Assembly: GCF_000004075.3 (NCBI RefSeq) | Contig: NC_026657.2 | Coordinates: forward strand, 19,154,501 to 19,218,500 | DNA length: 64,000 bases | Direction of reading: 5' to 3' | From: Cucumis sativus | Lineage: Eukaryota; Streptophyta; Magnoliopsida; Cucurbitales; Cucurbitaceae | Part shown: piece after piece, positions 11,258 through 23,769 of the stretch | Layout: every line of letters begins with the position of its first letter | Position numbering within the stretch: position 1 is the stretch's first letter | The notes under the pieces: model-generated | Seen by the model: the letters and a program-made list of their open reading frames with translations, nothing else | The model's database searches: none | What the model was told of the DNA's origin: nothing | Made by a program: the position numbers and the translations under genes

Positions 11258-11546
11258 AATGGAGATCATGACCATGTTGATACTATATGTTAATTAAAGG
11301 GTTGTTGAGAATAAGATTACGGATCACATATATTATATTATATCATATTATATTAATTACTATGATAACATCAAGCAAAACTCATGATTCAAAAAGATTG
11401 ATTGTGGTCTATTGACGGTGTTTTTATAGTTTCTTATACGTTTGTGAATAAGAAATCATATACTGTGAAAAACAAAGAAATAAAGATACATAGTTCGTTA
11501 AAAAAAAAATTTAATATTTATTCATGTATGTATATTACACCATTAA

Positions 11547-14011
11547 TCAATTTTGTGCACATAGTGCTTGAACTGCCAATCTTGCAGATAAATTTGTAGC
11601 ATCGCCTAATCCAAATGACTTTGCAGATACATCGATTGAACAACTTTCCATGCCAATGCAAGCTTTTTCAAGAATAAGAGCAATGTTTGTCACATCCCAT
11701 GAACCTTTCTTAAACGAACCACATTTTCCCCCTGGATTTCCGTAGCTAGCAAATTGGATTTCAGAGATGACATGTCCTCCCTGACAAGACAACTCTAAGG
11801 TGCTTCCTTCATTAGCATTTCCACATATAGTTCCTATTGTGATTGTTTGAACTGACACTTGTTGTGGATTTCCACCAATTTCTTCAAATAAAATCAATGT
11901 GTTTGTGTCGCTTGAAAGAAATGATCTTGGAACATGATACCATCTTTGAGAAGGATTTCCACAATTTTCCACACATTTGCTAGGGTTGTATGCACCTCTG
12001 TAGTCACATGTTGCGCTGCAACTATCATTGCCAGCAATGAAAGATGGCCAAAATCGGCCTATGCTTTGCCCATTTACCCATGCTTGGCCTTTTCCCATTC
12101 CTTGCATGTCCAAGACTACTGGGTCAATTCCAGCAGGTGTCTTAAAGCTAGTCTTGTACCATGTCATTCGCCTTCCAATAGATTTTTGATTTAGCGGAAT
12201 CCAATTTGTTCTTTGTGAGAACATCGGGTTGTAAATTTGCTTCATTTCTCCATTTAATCCAACCTTATAAGACCATAAATTTGATGACAAATCAGTTGTC
12301 ACATTTCCATCTCCAATTAGATAGATCGGGCCTCCATCGATTCCTGTTGGCACCATATCATAAAACGCGTCATAATTCTTCAACCCAACTGTGGCACTCA
12401 AAAGAGTTATTGTGTTGATTCCCGATTTTAGTAGAATGGGTTTCTCAAACACAAAACTCTGGCCATTACTCCCCCATTTCGACCCAATGTATCTTTTATT
12501 GACGAAAGCATGAAGCACATGACCCTTTGTATTTACTTGGAGAGTCACATTTTGAAGTGAAGATGTTCCGTTAGTGTCAACCTTCGTCATGTACCAGAAG
12601 TAATCGCTAAAATCAACTGTGACCCTTTTTTGTTCCAAAAGAAGGTTTGCCGCAAATTTACCATTTCCTTGCAGTGTGTCTTTCATAGGTTCTGGAGCCC
12701 AAGCCCATGACAGTTGTGCATTTTCCTTCTCATTTTGCTCCTTCACAAACATAGATGTCTGAGAATTTACTTTTGCAGTGTTGTAAACCTCCTTGTTGCA
12801 ACCATCAAGAATGCTCACAGACCAAGCTGGTACAAAATATTTTCCATCTTCTTGTAGATCTATGGTGGCATCATTTTTTCCATCTGTGTTGCTTAAAAAG
12901 CAAAACCTCTCCCCAGTTGTTGGGTTAGAAAATTTCGTTAAAGTTACAGAGCTACCAAAGTTTTGGTTTGAGCGTGTGCTGTTAGTGAGAATCTTCTCTC
13001 CTAACTTGATTGATGCATGGAGTTGTTTGAGATGCCCCCATTTAGGTTGATTCAAGTTCCCATATTCATCAAGTGGGGCGTTGTAGTCGTAAGATGTAGT
13101 GATGAATGGACCTCCCGATGTCCTTCCAAAGTTGGTGCCTCCATGATACATGTAATAATTGTTGAACACACACCAGATTGAAAAAATCTTGCCACAGAAA
13201 ATGCTACATCTTCTGCAGTTCTATAAGGGTCTTTGTCGCCCCATTTCTTGAACCATCCCACCCAATTTTCAGTGAACATTTTTGGGCTCTTAGGATTGTT
13301 TGGAGTAAAGTTATCACAATAGAATCCATTGCATGTATTAATCATAGGTTGTGGGGCATCACTTTGTTGGCACATGATCCATGGAACGCCAATATTGAGA
13401 GATTCGGCCATTTGAGCACACCAATTGATGTATGCTTTTCCTGCATCTCCATAAGCTGGTGTCATCACATTTCCATACTCATTCTCGATTTGAGCTAATA
13501 TTATTGGCCCTCCTTGTGAAGCAAAGAGATTGGCTTGTTTACACATATTTACTATCTTTGTCGTGAAAGTTTGCATTTCATTCTTGTAAACTTGATTGTT
13601 AGTTCGTAGTTGGATTCCTGGCATATTGTGCAACCACACTGGAAAGCCTCCGTAGTTCCACTCGGCACACACGTAAGGACCAATCCTCATGACAACATAA
13701 AGTCCAGCGTCTTGGATAAGTTGGAAGAATTTAATAAAATCTAAACGTCCAGAGAAATCATATTTTCGTCGTTGTGGCTCGTGACGATCCCAGAAAATGT
13801 ATGTCTCAATTGCATCAAGTCCACCATCTTTAGCTTTTTGAATGAGATCAGGCCACATTGCTTCAGTGCTGCGTGGATAATGAATTGAGCCTGAGAAGAT
13901 AATGCGCCGTTCTCCATTGATAATTAACGCATTTGAATCATATGAAACATTATCTCCTATGCAAAAAGTCAAGCAAGCTAGAGTTGCAACAAGCCATTGA
14001 AGCTTAAACAT
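11547..14011 (-). pseudogene. Beta-galactosidase copy 4, single frameshift
   Basis: 2,465 nt, one base shorter than the intact copies. The lost base is in the CACACCACC run near 13170 (codon about 281, in the SGGVFNNYY stretch). Translation from the ATG at 14011 yields 280 normal residues, then about 39 missense residues and a stop. The catalytic glutamates E178 and E248 lie before the break, but the rest of the barrel, the beta-sandwich domains and the lectin domain are lost. Downstream the original frame is open to the normal stop. As the sole lesion in an otherwise perfect copy, it could be a sequencing error or a very recent mutation. Confidence 0.85.
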
Positions 14012-14071
14012 CCTTTATCCGGCCACAACTTGTGTCCTTGGTTTATTTGTTTTTCTCAATCGATGTGTTTA

Positions 14072-14079
14072 TTTATATA
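14072..14079 (-). promoter_or_regulatory. TATA box of BGAL copy 4
   Basis: TATATAAA 61 bp upstream of the ATG at 14011. Confidence 0.55.
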
Positions 14080-15185
14080 GAATACATTGTGATAAGGTGA
14101 GAGTTCTTTCCTACGTATATTTGTGTTCAAGTTGTTGAATCAATTCTTAACATAGAAAAGCGCTGACAAATTTTTTTTTGATATGAGTTGCATCCTTTGA
14201 AATTGGAGAATCCTAGTTTGCCTTATCCTTAAATAACATTTTGCCGAATTACAGCTGTTATACGCAACTAACAAAGTTGTGTGTTTTTCCCCTAAAAAAA
14301 CATAAGATTCTATTTTTCATTTTTCACATTTGGTTTCACTACTACAAAATCTACTTTACTTGACACTAACAACTTTTACATACTTGACGTTTCTTTAGAA
14401 AAAAAATGCCAAGTATTGATCAGTTTAAAGAAAAAACGTCAAGTATACTTGGAAAAAGCAAAGTTTTCGCGAATTTTTCGAACTATCTCATGTTAGCTTT
14501 TACTCGACGTTTCTTTCGCGTCAAGTATAGTTAAATTTACTTGACACGGAAAAAACATCAAGTATAGTTAACATTTTTATTTGACTCGTTTGAAACTCAA
14601 GTATAAAAATATATACACCTTTTTTATTTTTAGCATGAGAGAAAACTTTAAAAAAAATATTAAAAAGCATCCCGACACCTTTCCCTTATTAGCTCTCTTC
14701 ACCACGGCTCCACCTCTTCACGCATTCTTCGCGTTCGCGGTATGACTGCTTCGTTTGCTTCACCTTCACGCCAACCTTCACATTCTCTTCACCTTCACAT
14801 TTGCGTCGTCTCTTCACGTTCTCTTCACGCCTTTCGTCGTCAACTGCGTTTGCGTCGTCCTCTGTTGCCATTTCCATCGTCCTCCGTCGCCAGCATCTCC
14901 TTCGTCGCCCACTTATTCGACGCCTGCGAAGATCTCCAACACCGGCCACTCCATTTGTAAATAGATAATTAAATGTAAATAGATAGGTAGATATTATGTT
15001 TACATCAAACGCAAAGATGACATCAAGATGTTTATTTAACAACCTCTTTTAAATGGTGGATTTTAATCATCTTGGTTACACTTAGTTAGCATTAAAACTA
15101 ATTATTAATTAAAATTCATGTTGAAATTACATATGCTAATTGTTTAGTGAAAATATTATTTCACAATTTAAAATACTTCTTTAAT

Positions 15186-15552
15186 TTATACTTCACGGTG
15201 TGTGCTGTGTGATGGTTGAAACAGTGAAGATAAATAAATCCAAGTCAACCTAGAGGGAATGGAAAAAGAGATAATCAACAGAATAATAGGAAGTAACATT
15301 TGATTTCTTTCTAGCCAAATTGTCCACAATAAAACAGCAATAAAGTTGAAAGCAATGACCCCTTTTTTTGTTCTTCTGGTTGATATAGAACAAATCTCCT
15401 TGCATAAGGATTTGATGCTCTCATGGGAGTTCTGCCAAAGAAGCAGATTATCAGTCCTATTCCAAAGGTCTTGAGCATTCTCGCAGGCGATGAACATGTG
15501 GTTTAAGGTTTCTGATTTGTTTTCGCAAAGATTGCATCAGTTTGGATTGGAG
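15186..15552 (-). pseudogene. LINE reverse transcriptase 3' end (spacer 4)
   Basis: Same zf-RVT remnant, carried along by amplification of the array unit. Confidence 0.78.
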
Positions 15553-15836
15553 AATGGAGATCATGACCATGTTGATACTATATGTTAATTAAAGGGTTGT
15601 TGAGAATAAGATTACGGATCACATATATTATATTATATTATATTAATTACTATGATAACATCAAGCAAAACTCATGATTCAAAAAGATTGATTGTGGTCT
15701 ATTGATGGTGTTTTTATAGTTTCTTATACGTTTGTGAATAAGAAATCATATACTGTGAAAAACAAAGAAATAAAGATACATAGTTCGTTAAAAAAAAAAT
15801 TTAATATTTATTCATGTATGTATATTACACCATTAA

Positions 15837-18302
15837 TCAATTTTGTGCACATAGTGCTTGAACTGCCAATCTTGCAGATAAATTTGTAGCATCGCCTAAT
15901 CCAAATGACTTTGCAGATACATCGATTGAACAACTTTCCATGCCAATGCAAGCTTTTTCAAGAATAAGAGCAATGTTTGTCACATCCCATGAACCTTTCT
16001 TAAACGAACCACATTTTCCCCCTGGATTTCCGTAGCTAGCAAATTGGATTTCAGAGATGACATGTCCTCCCTGACAAGACAACTCTAAGGTGCTTCCTTC
16101 ATTAGCATTTCCACATATAGTTCCTATTGTGATTGTTTGAACTGACACTTGTTGTGGATTTCCACCAATTTCTTCAAATAAAATCAATGTGTTTGTGTCG
16201 CTTGAAAGAAATGATCTTGGAACATGATACCATCTTTGAGAAGGATTTCCACAATTTTCCACACATTTGCTAGGGTTGTATGCACCTCTGTAGTCACATG
16301 TTGCGCTGCAACTATCATTGCCAGCAATGAAAGATGGCCAAAATCGGCCTATGCTTTGCCCATTTACCCATGCTTGGCCTTTTCCCATTCCTTGCATGTC
16401 CAAGACTACTGGGTCAATTCCAGCAGGTGTCTTAAAGCTAGTCTTGTACCATGTCATTCGCCTTCCAATAGATTTTTGATTTAGCGGAATCCAATTTGTT
16501 CTTTGTGAGAACATCGGGTTGTAAATTTGCTTCATTTCTCCATTTAATCCAACCTTATAAGACCATAAATTTGATGACAAATCAGTTGTCACATTTCCAT
16601 CTCCAATTAGATAGATCGGGCCTCCATCGATTCCTGTTGGCACCATATCATAAAACGCGTCATAATTCTTCAACCCAACTGTGGCACTCAAAAGAGTTAT
16701 TGTGTTGATTCCCGATTTTAGTAGAATGGGTTTCTCAAACACAAAACTCTGGCCATTACTCCCCCATTTCGACCCAATGTATCTTTTATTGACGAAAGCA
16801 TGAAGCACATGACCCTTTGTATTTACTTGGAGAGTCACATTTTGAAGTGAAGATGTTCCGTTAGTGTCAACCTTCGTCATGTACCAGAAGTAATCGCTAA
16901 AATCAACTGTGACCCTTTTTTGTTCCAAAAGAAGGTTTGCCGCAAATTTACCATTTCCTTGCAGTGTGTCTTTCATAGGTTCTGGAGCCCAAGCCCATGA
17001 CAGTTGTGCATTTTCCTTCTCATTTTGCTCCTTCACAAACATAGATGTCTGAGAATTTACTTTTGCAGTGTTGTAAACCTCCTTGTTGCAACCATCAAGA
17101 ATGCTCACAGACCAAGCTGGTACAAAATATTTTCCATCTTCTTGTAGATCTATGGTGGCATCATTTTTTCCATCTGTGTTGCTTAAAAAGCAAAACCTCT
17201 CCCCAGTTGTTGGGTTAGAAAATTTCGTTAAAGTTACAGAGCTACCAAAGTTTTGGTTTGAGCGTGTGCTGTTAGTGAGAATCTTCTCTCCTAACTTGAT
17301 TGATGCATGGAGTTGTTTGAGATGCCCCCATTTAGGTTGATTCAAGTTCCCATATTCATCAAGTGGGGCGTTGTAGTCGTAAGATGTAGTGATGAATGGA
17401 CCTCCCGATGTCCTTCCAAAGTTGGTGCCTCCATGATACATGTAATAATTGTTGAACACACCACCAGATTGAAAAAATCTTGCCACAGAAAATGCTACAT
17501 CTTCTGCAGTTCTATAAGGGTCTTTGTCGCCCCATTTCTTGAACCATCCCACCCAATTTTCAGTGAACATTTTTGGGCTCTTAGGATTGTTTGGAGTAAA
17601 GTTATCACAATAGAATCCATTGCATGTATTAATCATAGGTTGTGGGGCATCACTTTGTTGGCACATGATCCATGGAACGCCAATATTGAGAGATTCGGCC
17701 ATTTGAGCACACCAATTGATGTATGCTTTTCCTGCATCTCCATAAGCTGGTGTCATCACATTTCCATACTCATTCTCGATTTGAGCTAATATTATTGGCC
17801 CTCCTTGTGAAGCAAAGAGATTGGCTTGTTTACACATATTTACTATCTTTGTCGTGAAAGTTTGCATTTCATTCTTGTAAACTTGATTGTTAGTTCGTAG
17901 TTGGATTCCTGGCATATTGTGCAACCACACTGGAAAGCCTCCGTAGTTCCACTCGGCACACACGTAAGGACCAATCCTCATGACAACATAAAGTCCAGCG
18001 TCTTGGATAAGTTGGAAGAATTTAATAAAATCTAAACGTCCAGAGAAATCATATTTTCGTCGTTGTGGCTCGTGACGATCCCAGAAAATGTATGTCTCAA
18101 TTGCATCAAGTCCACCATCTTTAGCTTTTTGAATGAGATCAGGCCACATTGCTTCAGTGCTGCGTGGATAATGAATTGAGCCTGAGAAGATAATGCGCCG
18201 TTCTCCATTGATAATTAACGCATTTGAATCATATGAAACATTATCTCCTATGCAAAAAGTCAAGCAAGCTAGAGTTGCAACAAGCCATTGAAGCTTAAAC
18301 AT
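15837..18302 (-). CDS. BGAL: Beta-galactosidase copy 5 (GH35 + SUEL lectin), intact, intronless
   Basis: Second fully intact 821-codon frame. Its translation matches copy 3 at every place compared: signal peptide 1-19, GH35 barrel with E178 and E248, beta-sandwich region, and SUEL-type lectin domain at about 738-818. The TATA box at 18363-18370 and the AATAAA-like signal after the stop are conserved. Two identical complete proteins in a region where other copies are broken mean the locus probably still makes enzyme, possibly dosage-enhanced. Acting on pectic galactan or arabinogalactan side chains is inferred from the family only. Confidence 0.95.
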   Translation of the reverse strand: MFKLQWLVATLACLTFCIGDNVSYDSNALIINGERRIIFSGSIHYPRSTEAMWPDLIQKAKDGGLDAIETYIFWDRHEPQRRKYDFSGRLDFIKFFQLIQDAGLYVVMRIGPYVCAEWNYGGFPVWLHNMPGIQLRTNNQVYKNEMQTFTTKIVNMCKQANLFASQGGPIILAQIENEYGNVMTPAYGDAGKAYINWCAQMAESLNIGVPWIMCQQSDAPQPMINTCNGFYCDNFTPNNPKSPKMFTENWVGWFKKWGDKDPYRTAEDVAFSVARFFQSGGVFNNYYMYHGGTNFGRTSGGPFITTSYDYNAPLDEYGNLNQPKWGHLKQLHASIKLGEKILTNSTRSNQNFGSSVTLTKFSNPTTGERFCFLSNTDGKNDATIDLQEDGKYFVPAWSVSILDGCNKEVYNTAKVNSQTSMFVKEQNEKENAQLSWAWAPEPMKDTLQGNGKFAANLLLEQKRVTVDFSDYFWYMTKVDTNGTSSLQNVTLQVNTKGHVLHAFVNKRYIGSKWGSNGQSFVFEKPILLKSGINTITLLSATVGLKNYDAFYDMVPTGIDGGPIYLIGDGNVTTDLSSNLWSYKVGLNGEMKQIYNPMFSQRTNWIPLNQKSIGRRMTWYKTSFKTPAGIDPVVLDMQGMGKGQAWVNGQSIGRFWPSFIAGNDSCSATCDYRGAYNPSKCVENCGNPSQRWYHVPRSFLSSDTNTLILFEEIGGNPQQVSVQTITIGTICGNANEGSTLELSCQGGHVISEIQFASYGNPGGKCGSFKKGSWDVTNIALILEKACIGMESCSIDVSAKSFGLGDATNLSARLAVQALCAQN

Positions 18303-18362
18303 CCTTTATCCGGCCACAACTTGTGTCCTTGGTTTATTTGTTTTTCTCAATCGATGTGTTTA

Positions 18363-18370
18363 TTTATATA
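18363..18370 (-). promoter_or_regulatory. TATA box of BGAL copy 5
   Basis: TATATAAA 61 bp upstream of the ATG at 18302 of an intact gene. Confidence 0.6.
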
Positions 18371-19477
18371 GAATACATTGTGATAAGGTGAGAGTTCTTT
18401 CCTACGTATATTTGTGTTCAAGTTGTTGAATCAATTCTTAACATAGAAAAGCGCTGACAAATTTTTTTTTGATATGAGTTGCATCCTTTGAAATTGGAGA
18501 ATCCTAGTTTGCCTTATCCTTAAATAACATTTTGCCGAATTACAGCTGTTATACGCAACTAACAAAGTTGTGTGTTTTTCCCCTAAAAAAACATAAGATT
18601 CTATTTTTCATTTTTCACATTTGGTTTCACTACTACAAAATCTACTTTACTTGACACTAACAACTTTTACATACTTGACGTTTTCATTAGAAAAAAAATG
18701 CCAAGTATTGATCAGTTTAAAGAAAAAACGTCAAGTATACTTGGAAAAAGCAAAGTTTTCGCGAATTTTTCGAACTATCTCATGTTAGCTTTTACTCGAC
18801 GTTTCTTTCGCGTCAAGTATAGTTAAATTTACTTGACACGGAAAAAACATCAAGTATAGTTAACATTTTTATTTGACTCGTTTGAAACTCAAGTATAAAA
18901 ATATATACACCTTTTTTATTTTTAGCATGAGAGAAAACTTTAAAAAAAATATTAAAAAGCATCCCGACACCTTTCCCTTATTAGCTCTCTTCACCACGGC
19001 TCCACCTCTTCACGCATTCTTCGCGTTCGCGGTATGACTGCTTCGTTTGCTTCACCTTCACGCCAACCTTCGCATTCTCTTCACCTTCACATTTGCGTCG
19101 TCTCTTCACGTTCTCTTCACGCCTTTCGTCGTCAACTGCGTTTGCGTCGTCCTCTGTTGCCATTTCCATCGTCCTCCGTCGCCAGCATCTCCTTCGTCGC
19201 CCACTTATTCGACGCCTGCGAAGATCTCCAACACCGGCCACTCCATTTGTAAATAGATAATTAAATGTAAATAGATAGGTAGATATTATGTTTACATCAA
19301 ACGCAAAGATGACATCAAGATGTTTATTTAACAACCTCTTTTAAATGGTGGATTTTAATCATCTTGGTTACACTTAGTTAGCATTAAAACTAATTATTAA
19401 TTAAAATTCATGTTGAAATTACATATGCTAATTGTTTAGTGAAAATATTATTTCACAATTTAAAATACTTCTTTAAT

Positions 19478-19844
19478 TTATACTTCACGGTGTGTGCTGT
19501 GTGATGGTTGAAACAGTGAAGATAAATAAATCCAAGTCAACCTAGAGGGAATGGAAAAAGAGATAATCAACAGAATAATAGGAAGTAACATTTGATTTCT
19601 TTCTAGCCAAATTGTCCACAATAAAACAGCAATAAAGTTGAAAGCAATGACCCCTTTTTTTGTTCTTCTGGTTGATATAGAACAAATCTCCTTGCATAAG
19701 GATTTGATGCTCTCATGGGAGTTCTGCCAAAGAAGCAGATTATCAGTCCTATTCCAAAGGTCTTGAGCATTCTCGCAGGCGATGAACATGTGGTTTAAGG
19801 TTTCTGATTTGTTTTCGCAAAGATTGCATCAGTTTGGATTGGAG
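19478..19844 (-). pseudogene. LINE reverse transcriptase 3' end (spacer 5)
   Basis: Same zf-RVT remnant, carried along by amplification of the array unit. Confidence 0.78.
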
Positions 19845-20127
19845 AATGGAGATCATGACCATGTTGATACTATATGTTAATTAAAGGGTTGTTGAGAATA
19901 AGATTACGGATCACATATATTATATCATATTATATTAATTACTATGATAACATCAAGCAAAACTCATGATTCAAAAAGATTGATTGTGGTCTATTGACGG
20001 TGTTTTTATAGTTTCTTATACGTTTGTGAATAAGAAATCATATACTGTGAAAAACAAAGAAATAAAGATACATAGTTCGTTAAAAAAAAATTTAATATTT
20101 ATTCATGTATGTATATTACACCATTAA

Positions 20128-22587
20128 TCAATTTTGTGCACATAGTGCTTGAACTGCCAATCTTGCAGATAAATTTGTAGCATCGCCTAATCCAAATGAC
20201 TTTGCAGATACATCGATTGAACAACTTTCCATGCCAATGCAAGCTTTTTCAAGAATAAGAGCAATGTTTGTCACATCCCATGAACCTTTCTTAAACGAAC
20301 CACATTTTCCCCCTGGATTTCCGTAGCTAGCAAATTGGATTTCAGAGATGACATGTCCTCCCTGACAAGACAACTCTAAGTGCATTTCCACATATAGTTC
20401 CTATTGTGATTGTTTGAACTGACACTTGTTGTGGATTTCCACCAATTTCTTCAAATAAAATCAATGTGTTTGTGTCGCTTGAAAGAAATGATCTTGGAAC
20501 ATGATACCATCTTTGAGAAGGATTTCCACAATTTTCCACACATTTGCTAGGGTTGTATGCACCTCTGTAGTCACATGTTGCGCTGCAACTATCATTGCCA
20601 GCAATGAAAGATGGCCAAAATCGGCCTATGCTTTGCCCATTTACCCATGCTTGGCCTTTTCCATTCCATTCTACTTGCATGTCAAGACTACTGGCAATTC
20701 CAGCAGGTGTCTTAAAGCTAGTCTTGTACCATGTCATTCGCCTTCCAATAGATTTTTGATTTAGCGGAATCCAATTTGTTCTTTGTGAGAACATCGGGTT
20801 GTAAATTTGCTTCATTTCTCCATTTAATCCAACCTTATAAGACCATAAATTTGATGACAAATCAGTTGTCACATTTCCATCTCCAATTAGATAGATCGGG
20901 CCTCCATCGATTCCTGTTGGCACCATATCATAAAACGCGTCATAATTCTTCAACCCAACTGTGGCACTCAAAAGAGTTATTGTGTTGATTCCCGATTTTA
21001 GTAGAATGGGTTTCTCAAACACAAAACTCTGGCCATTACTCCCCCATTTCGACCCAATGTATCTTTTATTGACGAAAGCATGAAGCACATGACCCTTTGT
21101 ATTTACTTGGAGAGTCACATTTTGAAGTGAAGATGTTCCGTTAGTGTCAACCTTCGTCATGTACCAGAAGTAATCGCTAAAATCAACTGTGACCCTTTTT
21201 TGTTCCAAAAGAAGGTTTGCCGCAAATTTACCATTTCCTTGCAGTGTGTCTTTCATAGGTTCTGGAGCCCAAGCCCATGACAGTTGTGCATTTTCCTTCT
21301 CATTTTGCTCCTTCACAAACATAGATGTCTGAGAATTTACTTTTGCAGTGTTGTAAACCTCCTTGTTGCAACCATCAAGAATGCTCACAGACCAAGCTGG
21401 TACAAAATATTTTCCATCTTCTTGTAGATCTATGGTGGCATCATTTTTTCCATCTGTGTTGCTTAAAAAGCAAAACCTCTCCCCAGTTGTTGGGTTAGAA
21501 AATTTCGTTAAAGTTACAGAGCTACCAAAGTTTTGGTTTGAGCGTGTGCTGTTAGTGAGAATCTTCTCTCCTAACTTGATTGATGCATGGAGTTGTTTGA
21601 GATGCCCCCATTTAGGTTGATTCAAGTTCCCATATTCATCAAGTGGGGCGTTGTAGTCGTAAGATGTAGTGATGAATGGACCTCCCGATGTCCTTCCAAA
21701 GTTGGTGCCTCCATGATACATGTAATAATTGTTGAACACACCACCAGATTGAAAAAATCTTGCCACAGAAAATGCTACATCTTCTGCAGTTCTATAAGGG
21801 TCTTTGTCGCCCCATTTCTTGAACCATCCCACCCAATTTTCAGTGAACATTTTTGGGCTCTTAGGATTGTTTGGAGTAAAGTTATCACAATAGAATCCAT
21901 TGCATGTATTAATCATAGGTTGTGGGGCATCACTTTGTTGGCACATGATCCATGGAACGCCAATATTGAGAGATTCGGCCATTTGAGCACACCAATTGAT
22001 GTATGCTTTTCCTGCATCTCATCTCCATAAGCTGGTGTCATCACATTTCCATACTCATTCTCGATTTGAGCTAATATTATTGGCCCTCCTTGTGAAGCAA
22101 AGAGATTGGCTTGTTTACACATATTTACTATCTTTGTCGTGAAAGTTTGCATTTCATTCTTGTAAACTTGATTGTTAGTTCGTAGTTGGATTCCTGGCAT
22201 ATTGTGCAACCACACTGGAAAGCCTCCGTAGTTCCACTCGGCACACACGTAAGGACCAATCCTCATGACAACATAAAGTCCAGCGTCTTGGATAAGTTGG
22301 AAGAATTTAATAAAATCTAAACGTCCAGAGAAATCATATTTTCGTCGTTGTGGCTCGTGACGATCCCAGAAAATGTATGTCTCAATTGCATCAAGTCCAC
22401 CATCTTTAGCTTTTTGAATGAGATCAGGCCACATTGCTTCAGTGCTGCGTGGATAATGAATTGAGCCTGAGAAGATAATGCGCCGTTCTCCATTGATAAT
22501 TAACGCATTTGAATCATATGAAACATTATCTCCTATGCAAAAAGTCAAGCAAGCTAGAGTTGCAACAAGCCATTGAAGCTTAAACAT
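20128..22587 (-). pseudogene. Beta-galactosidase copy 6, several indels
   Basis: 2,460 nt, with three lesions relative to the intact copies. (1) A 5-bp duplication of ATCTC near 22018 (codon about 190) shifts the frame, so translation from the ATG at 22587 ends after about 224 residues. (2) A cluster of changes at about 20660-20696 (codons about 629-640) adds a net 3 bp and alters the DPVVLDMQGM stretch without changing frame. (3) A 14-bp deletion at about 20381 (codon about 735, just before the lectin domain) shifts the frame again. The frame is clean between lesions. It is a pseudogene unless the lesions are assembly artefacts; three distinct events make a true pseudogene more likely here than in copies 2 and 4. 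Confidence 0.87.
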
Positions 22588-22647
22588 CCTTTATCCGGCC
22601 ACAACTTGTGTCCTTGGTTTATTTGTTTTTCTCAATCGATGTGTTTA

Positions 22648-22655
22648 TTTATATA
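22648..22655 (-). promoter_or_regulatory. TATA box of BGAL copy 6
   Basis: TATATAAA 61 bp upstream of the ATG at 22587. Confidence 0.55.
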
Positions 22656-23769
22656 GAATACATTGTGATAAGGTGAGAGTTCTTTCCTACGTATATTTGT
22701 GTTCAAGTTGTTGAATCAATTCTTAACATAGAAAAGCGCTGACAAATTTTTTTTTTGATATGAGTTGCATCCTTTGAAATTGGAGAATCCTAGTTTGCCT
22801 TATCCTTAAATAACATTTTGCCGAATTACAGCTGTTATACGCAACTAACAAAGTTGTGTGTTTTTCCCCTAAAAAAACATAAGATTCTATTTTTCATTTT
22901 TCACATTTGGTTTCACTACTACAAAATCTACTTTACTTGACACTAACAACTTTTACATACTTGACGTTTTCATTAGAAAAAAAATGCCAAGTATTGATCA
23001 GTTTAAAGAAAAAACGTCAAGTATACTTGGAAAAAGCAAAGTTTTCGCGAATTTTTCGAACTATCTCATGTTAGCTTTTACTCGACGTTTCTTTCGCGTC
23101 AAGTATAGTTAAATTTACTTGACACGGAAAAAACATCAAGTATAGTTAACATTTTTATTTGACTCGTTTGAAACTCAAGTATAAAAATATATACACCTTT
23201 TTTATTTTTAGCATGAGAGAAAACTTTAAAAAAAATATTAAAAAGCATCCCGACACCTTTCCCTTATTAGCTCTCTTCACCACGGCTCCACCTCTTCACG
23301 CATTCTTCGCGTTCGCGGTATGACTGCTTCGTTTGCTTCACCTTCACGCCAACCTTCACATTCTCTTCACCTTCACATTTGCATTTGCGTCGTCTCTTCA
23401 CGTTCTCTTCACGCCTTTCGTCGTCAACTGCGTTTGCGTCGTCCTCTGTTGCCATTTCCATCGTCCTCCGTCGCCAGCATCTCCTTCGTCGCCCACTTAT
23501 TCGACGCCTGCGAAGATCTCCAACACCGGCCACTCCATTTGTAAATAGATAATTAAATGTAAATAGATAGGTAGATATTATGTTTACATCAAACGCAAAG
23601 ATGACATCAAGATGTTTATTTAACAACCTCTTTTAAATGGTGGATTTTAATCATCTTGGTTACACTTAGTTAGCATTAAAACTAATTATTAATTAAAATT
23701 CATGTTGAAATTACATATGCTAATTGTTTAGTGAAAATATTATTTCACAATTTAAAATACTTCTTTAAT

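Larger units (their letters stand above)
9716..11546 (-). repeat. Array spacer 3
   Basis: Same layout: TATA at 9776-9783, CACTA-like end at 10041, C/T-rich block, LINE remnant, 3' flank of copy 4. It carries the CCTTCACATTC variant (CCTTCGCATTC in spacers 1, 2 and 5) and one extra TATAT unit in the AT microsatellite near 11330. At 1,831 bp it is the longest spacer. Confidence 0.9.
14012..15836 (-). repeat. Array spacer 4
   Basis: Same layout: TATA at 14072-14079, CACTA-like end at 14337, C/T-rich block, LINE remnant, 3' flank of copy 5. It shares the CCTTCACATTC variant with spacers 3 and 6. Private changes are TTGACGTTTCTTTAG near 14387 and TTGATGGTG near 15703. Confidence 0.9.
18303..20127 (-). 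repeat. Array spacer 5
   Basis: Same layout: TATA at 18363-18370, CACTA-like end at 18628, C/T-rich block, LINE remnant, 3' flank of copy 6. It carries the CCTTCGCATTC variant of spacers 1 and 2 with the longer C/T block of spacers 3 and 4, so it combines markers of both groups. Confidence 0.9.
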
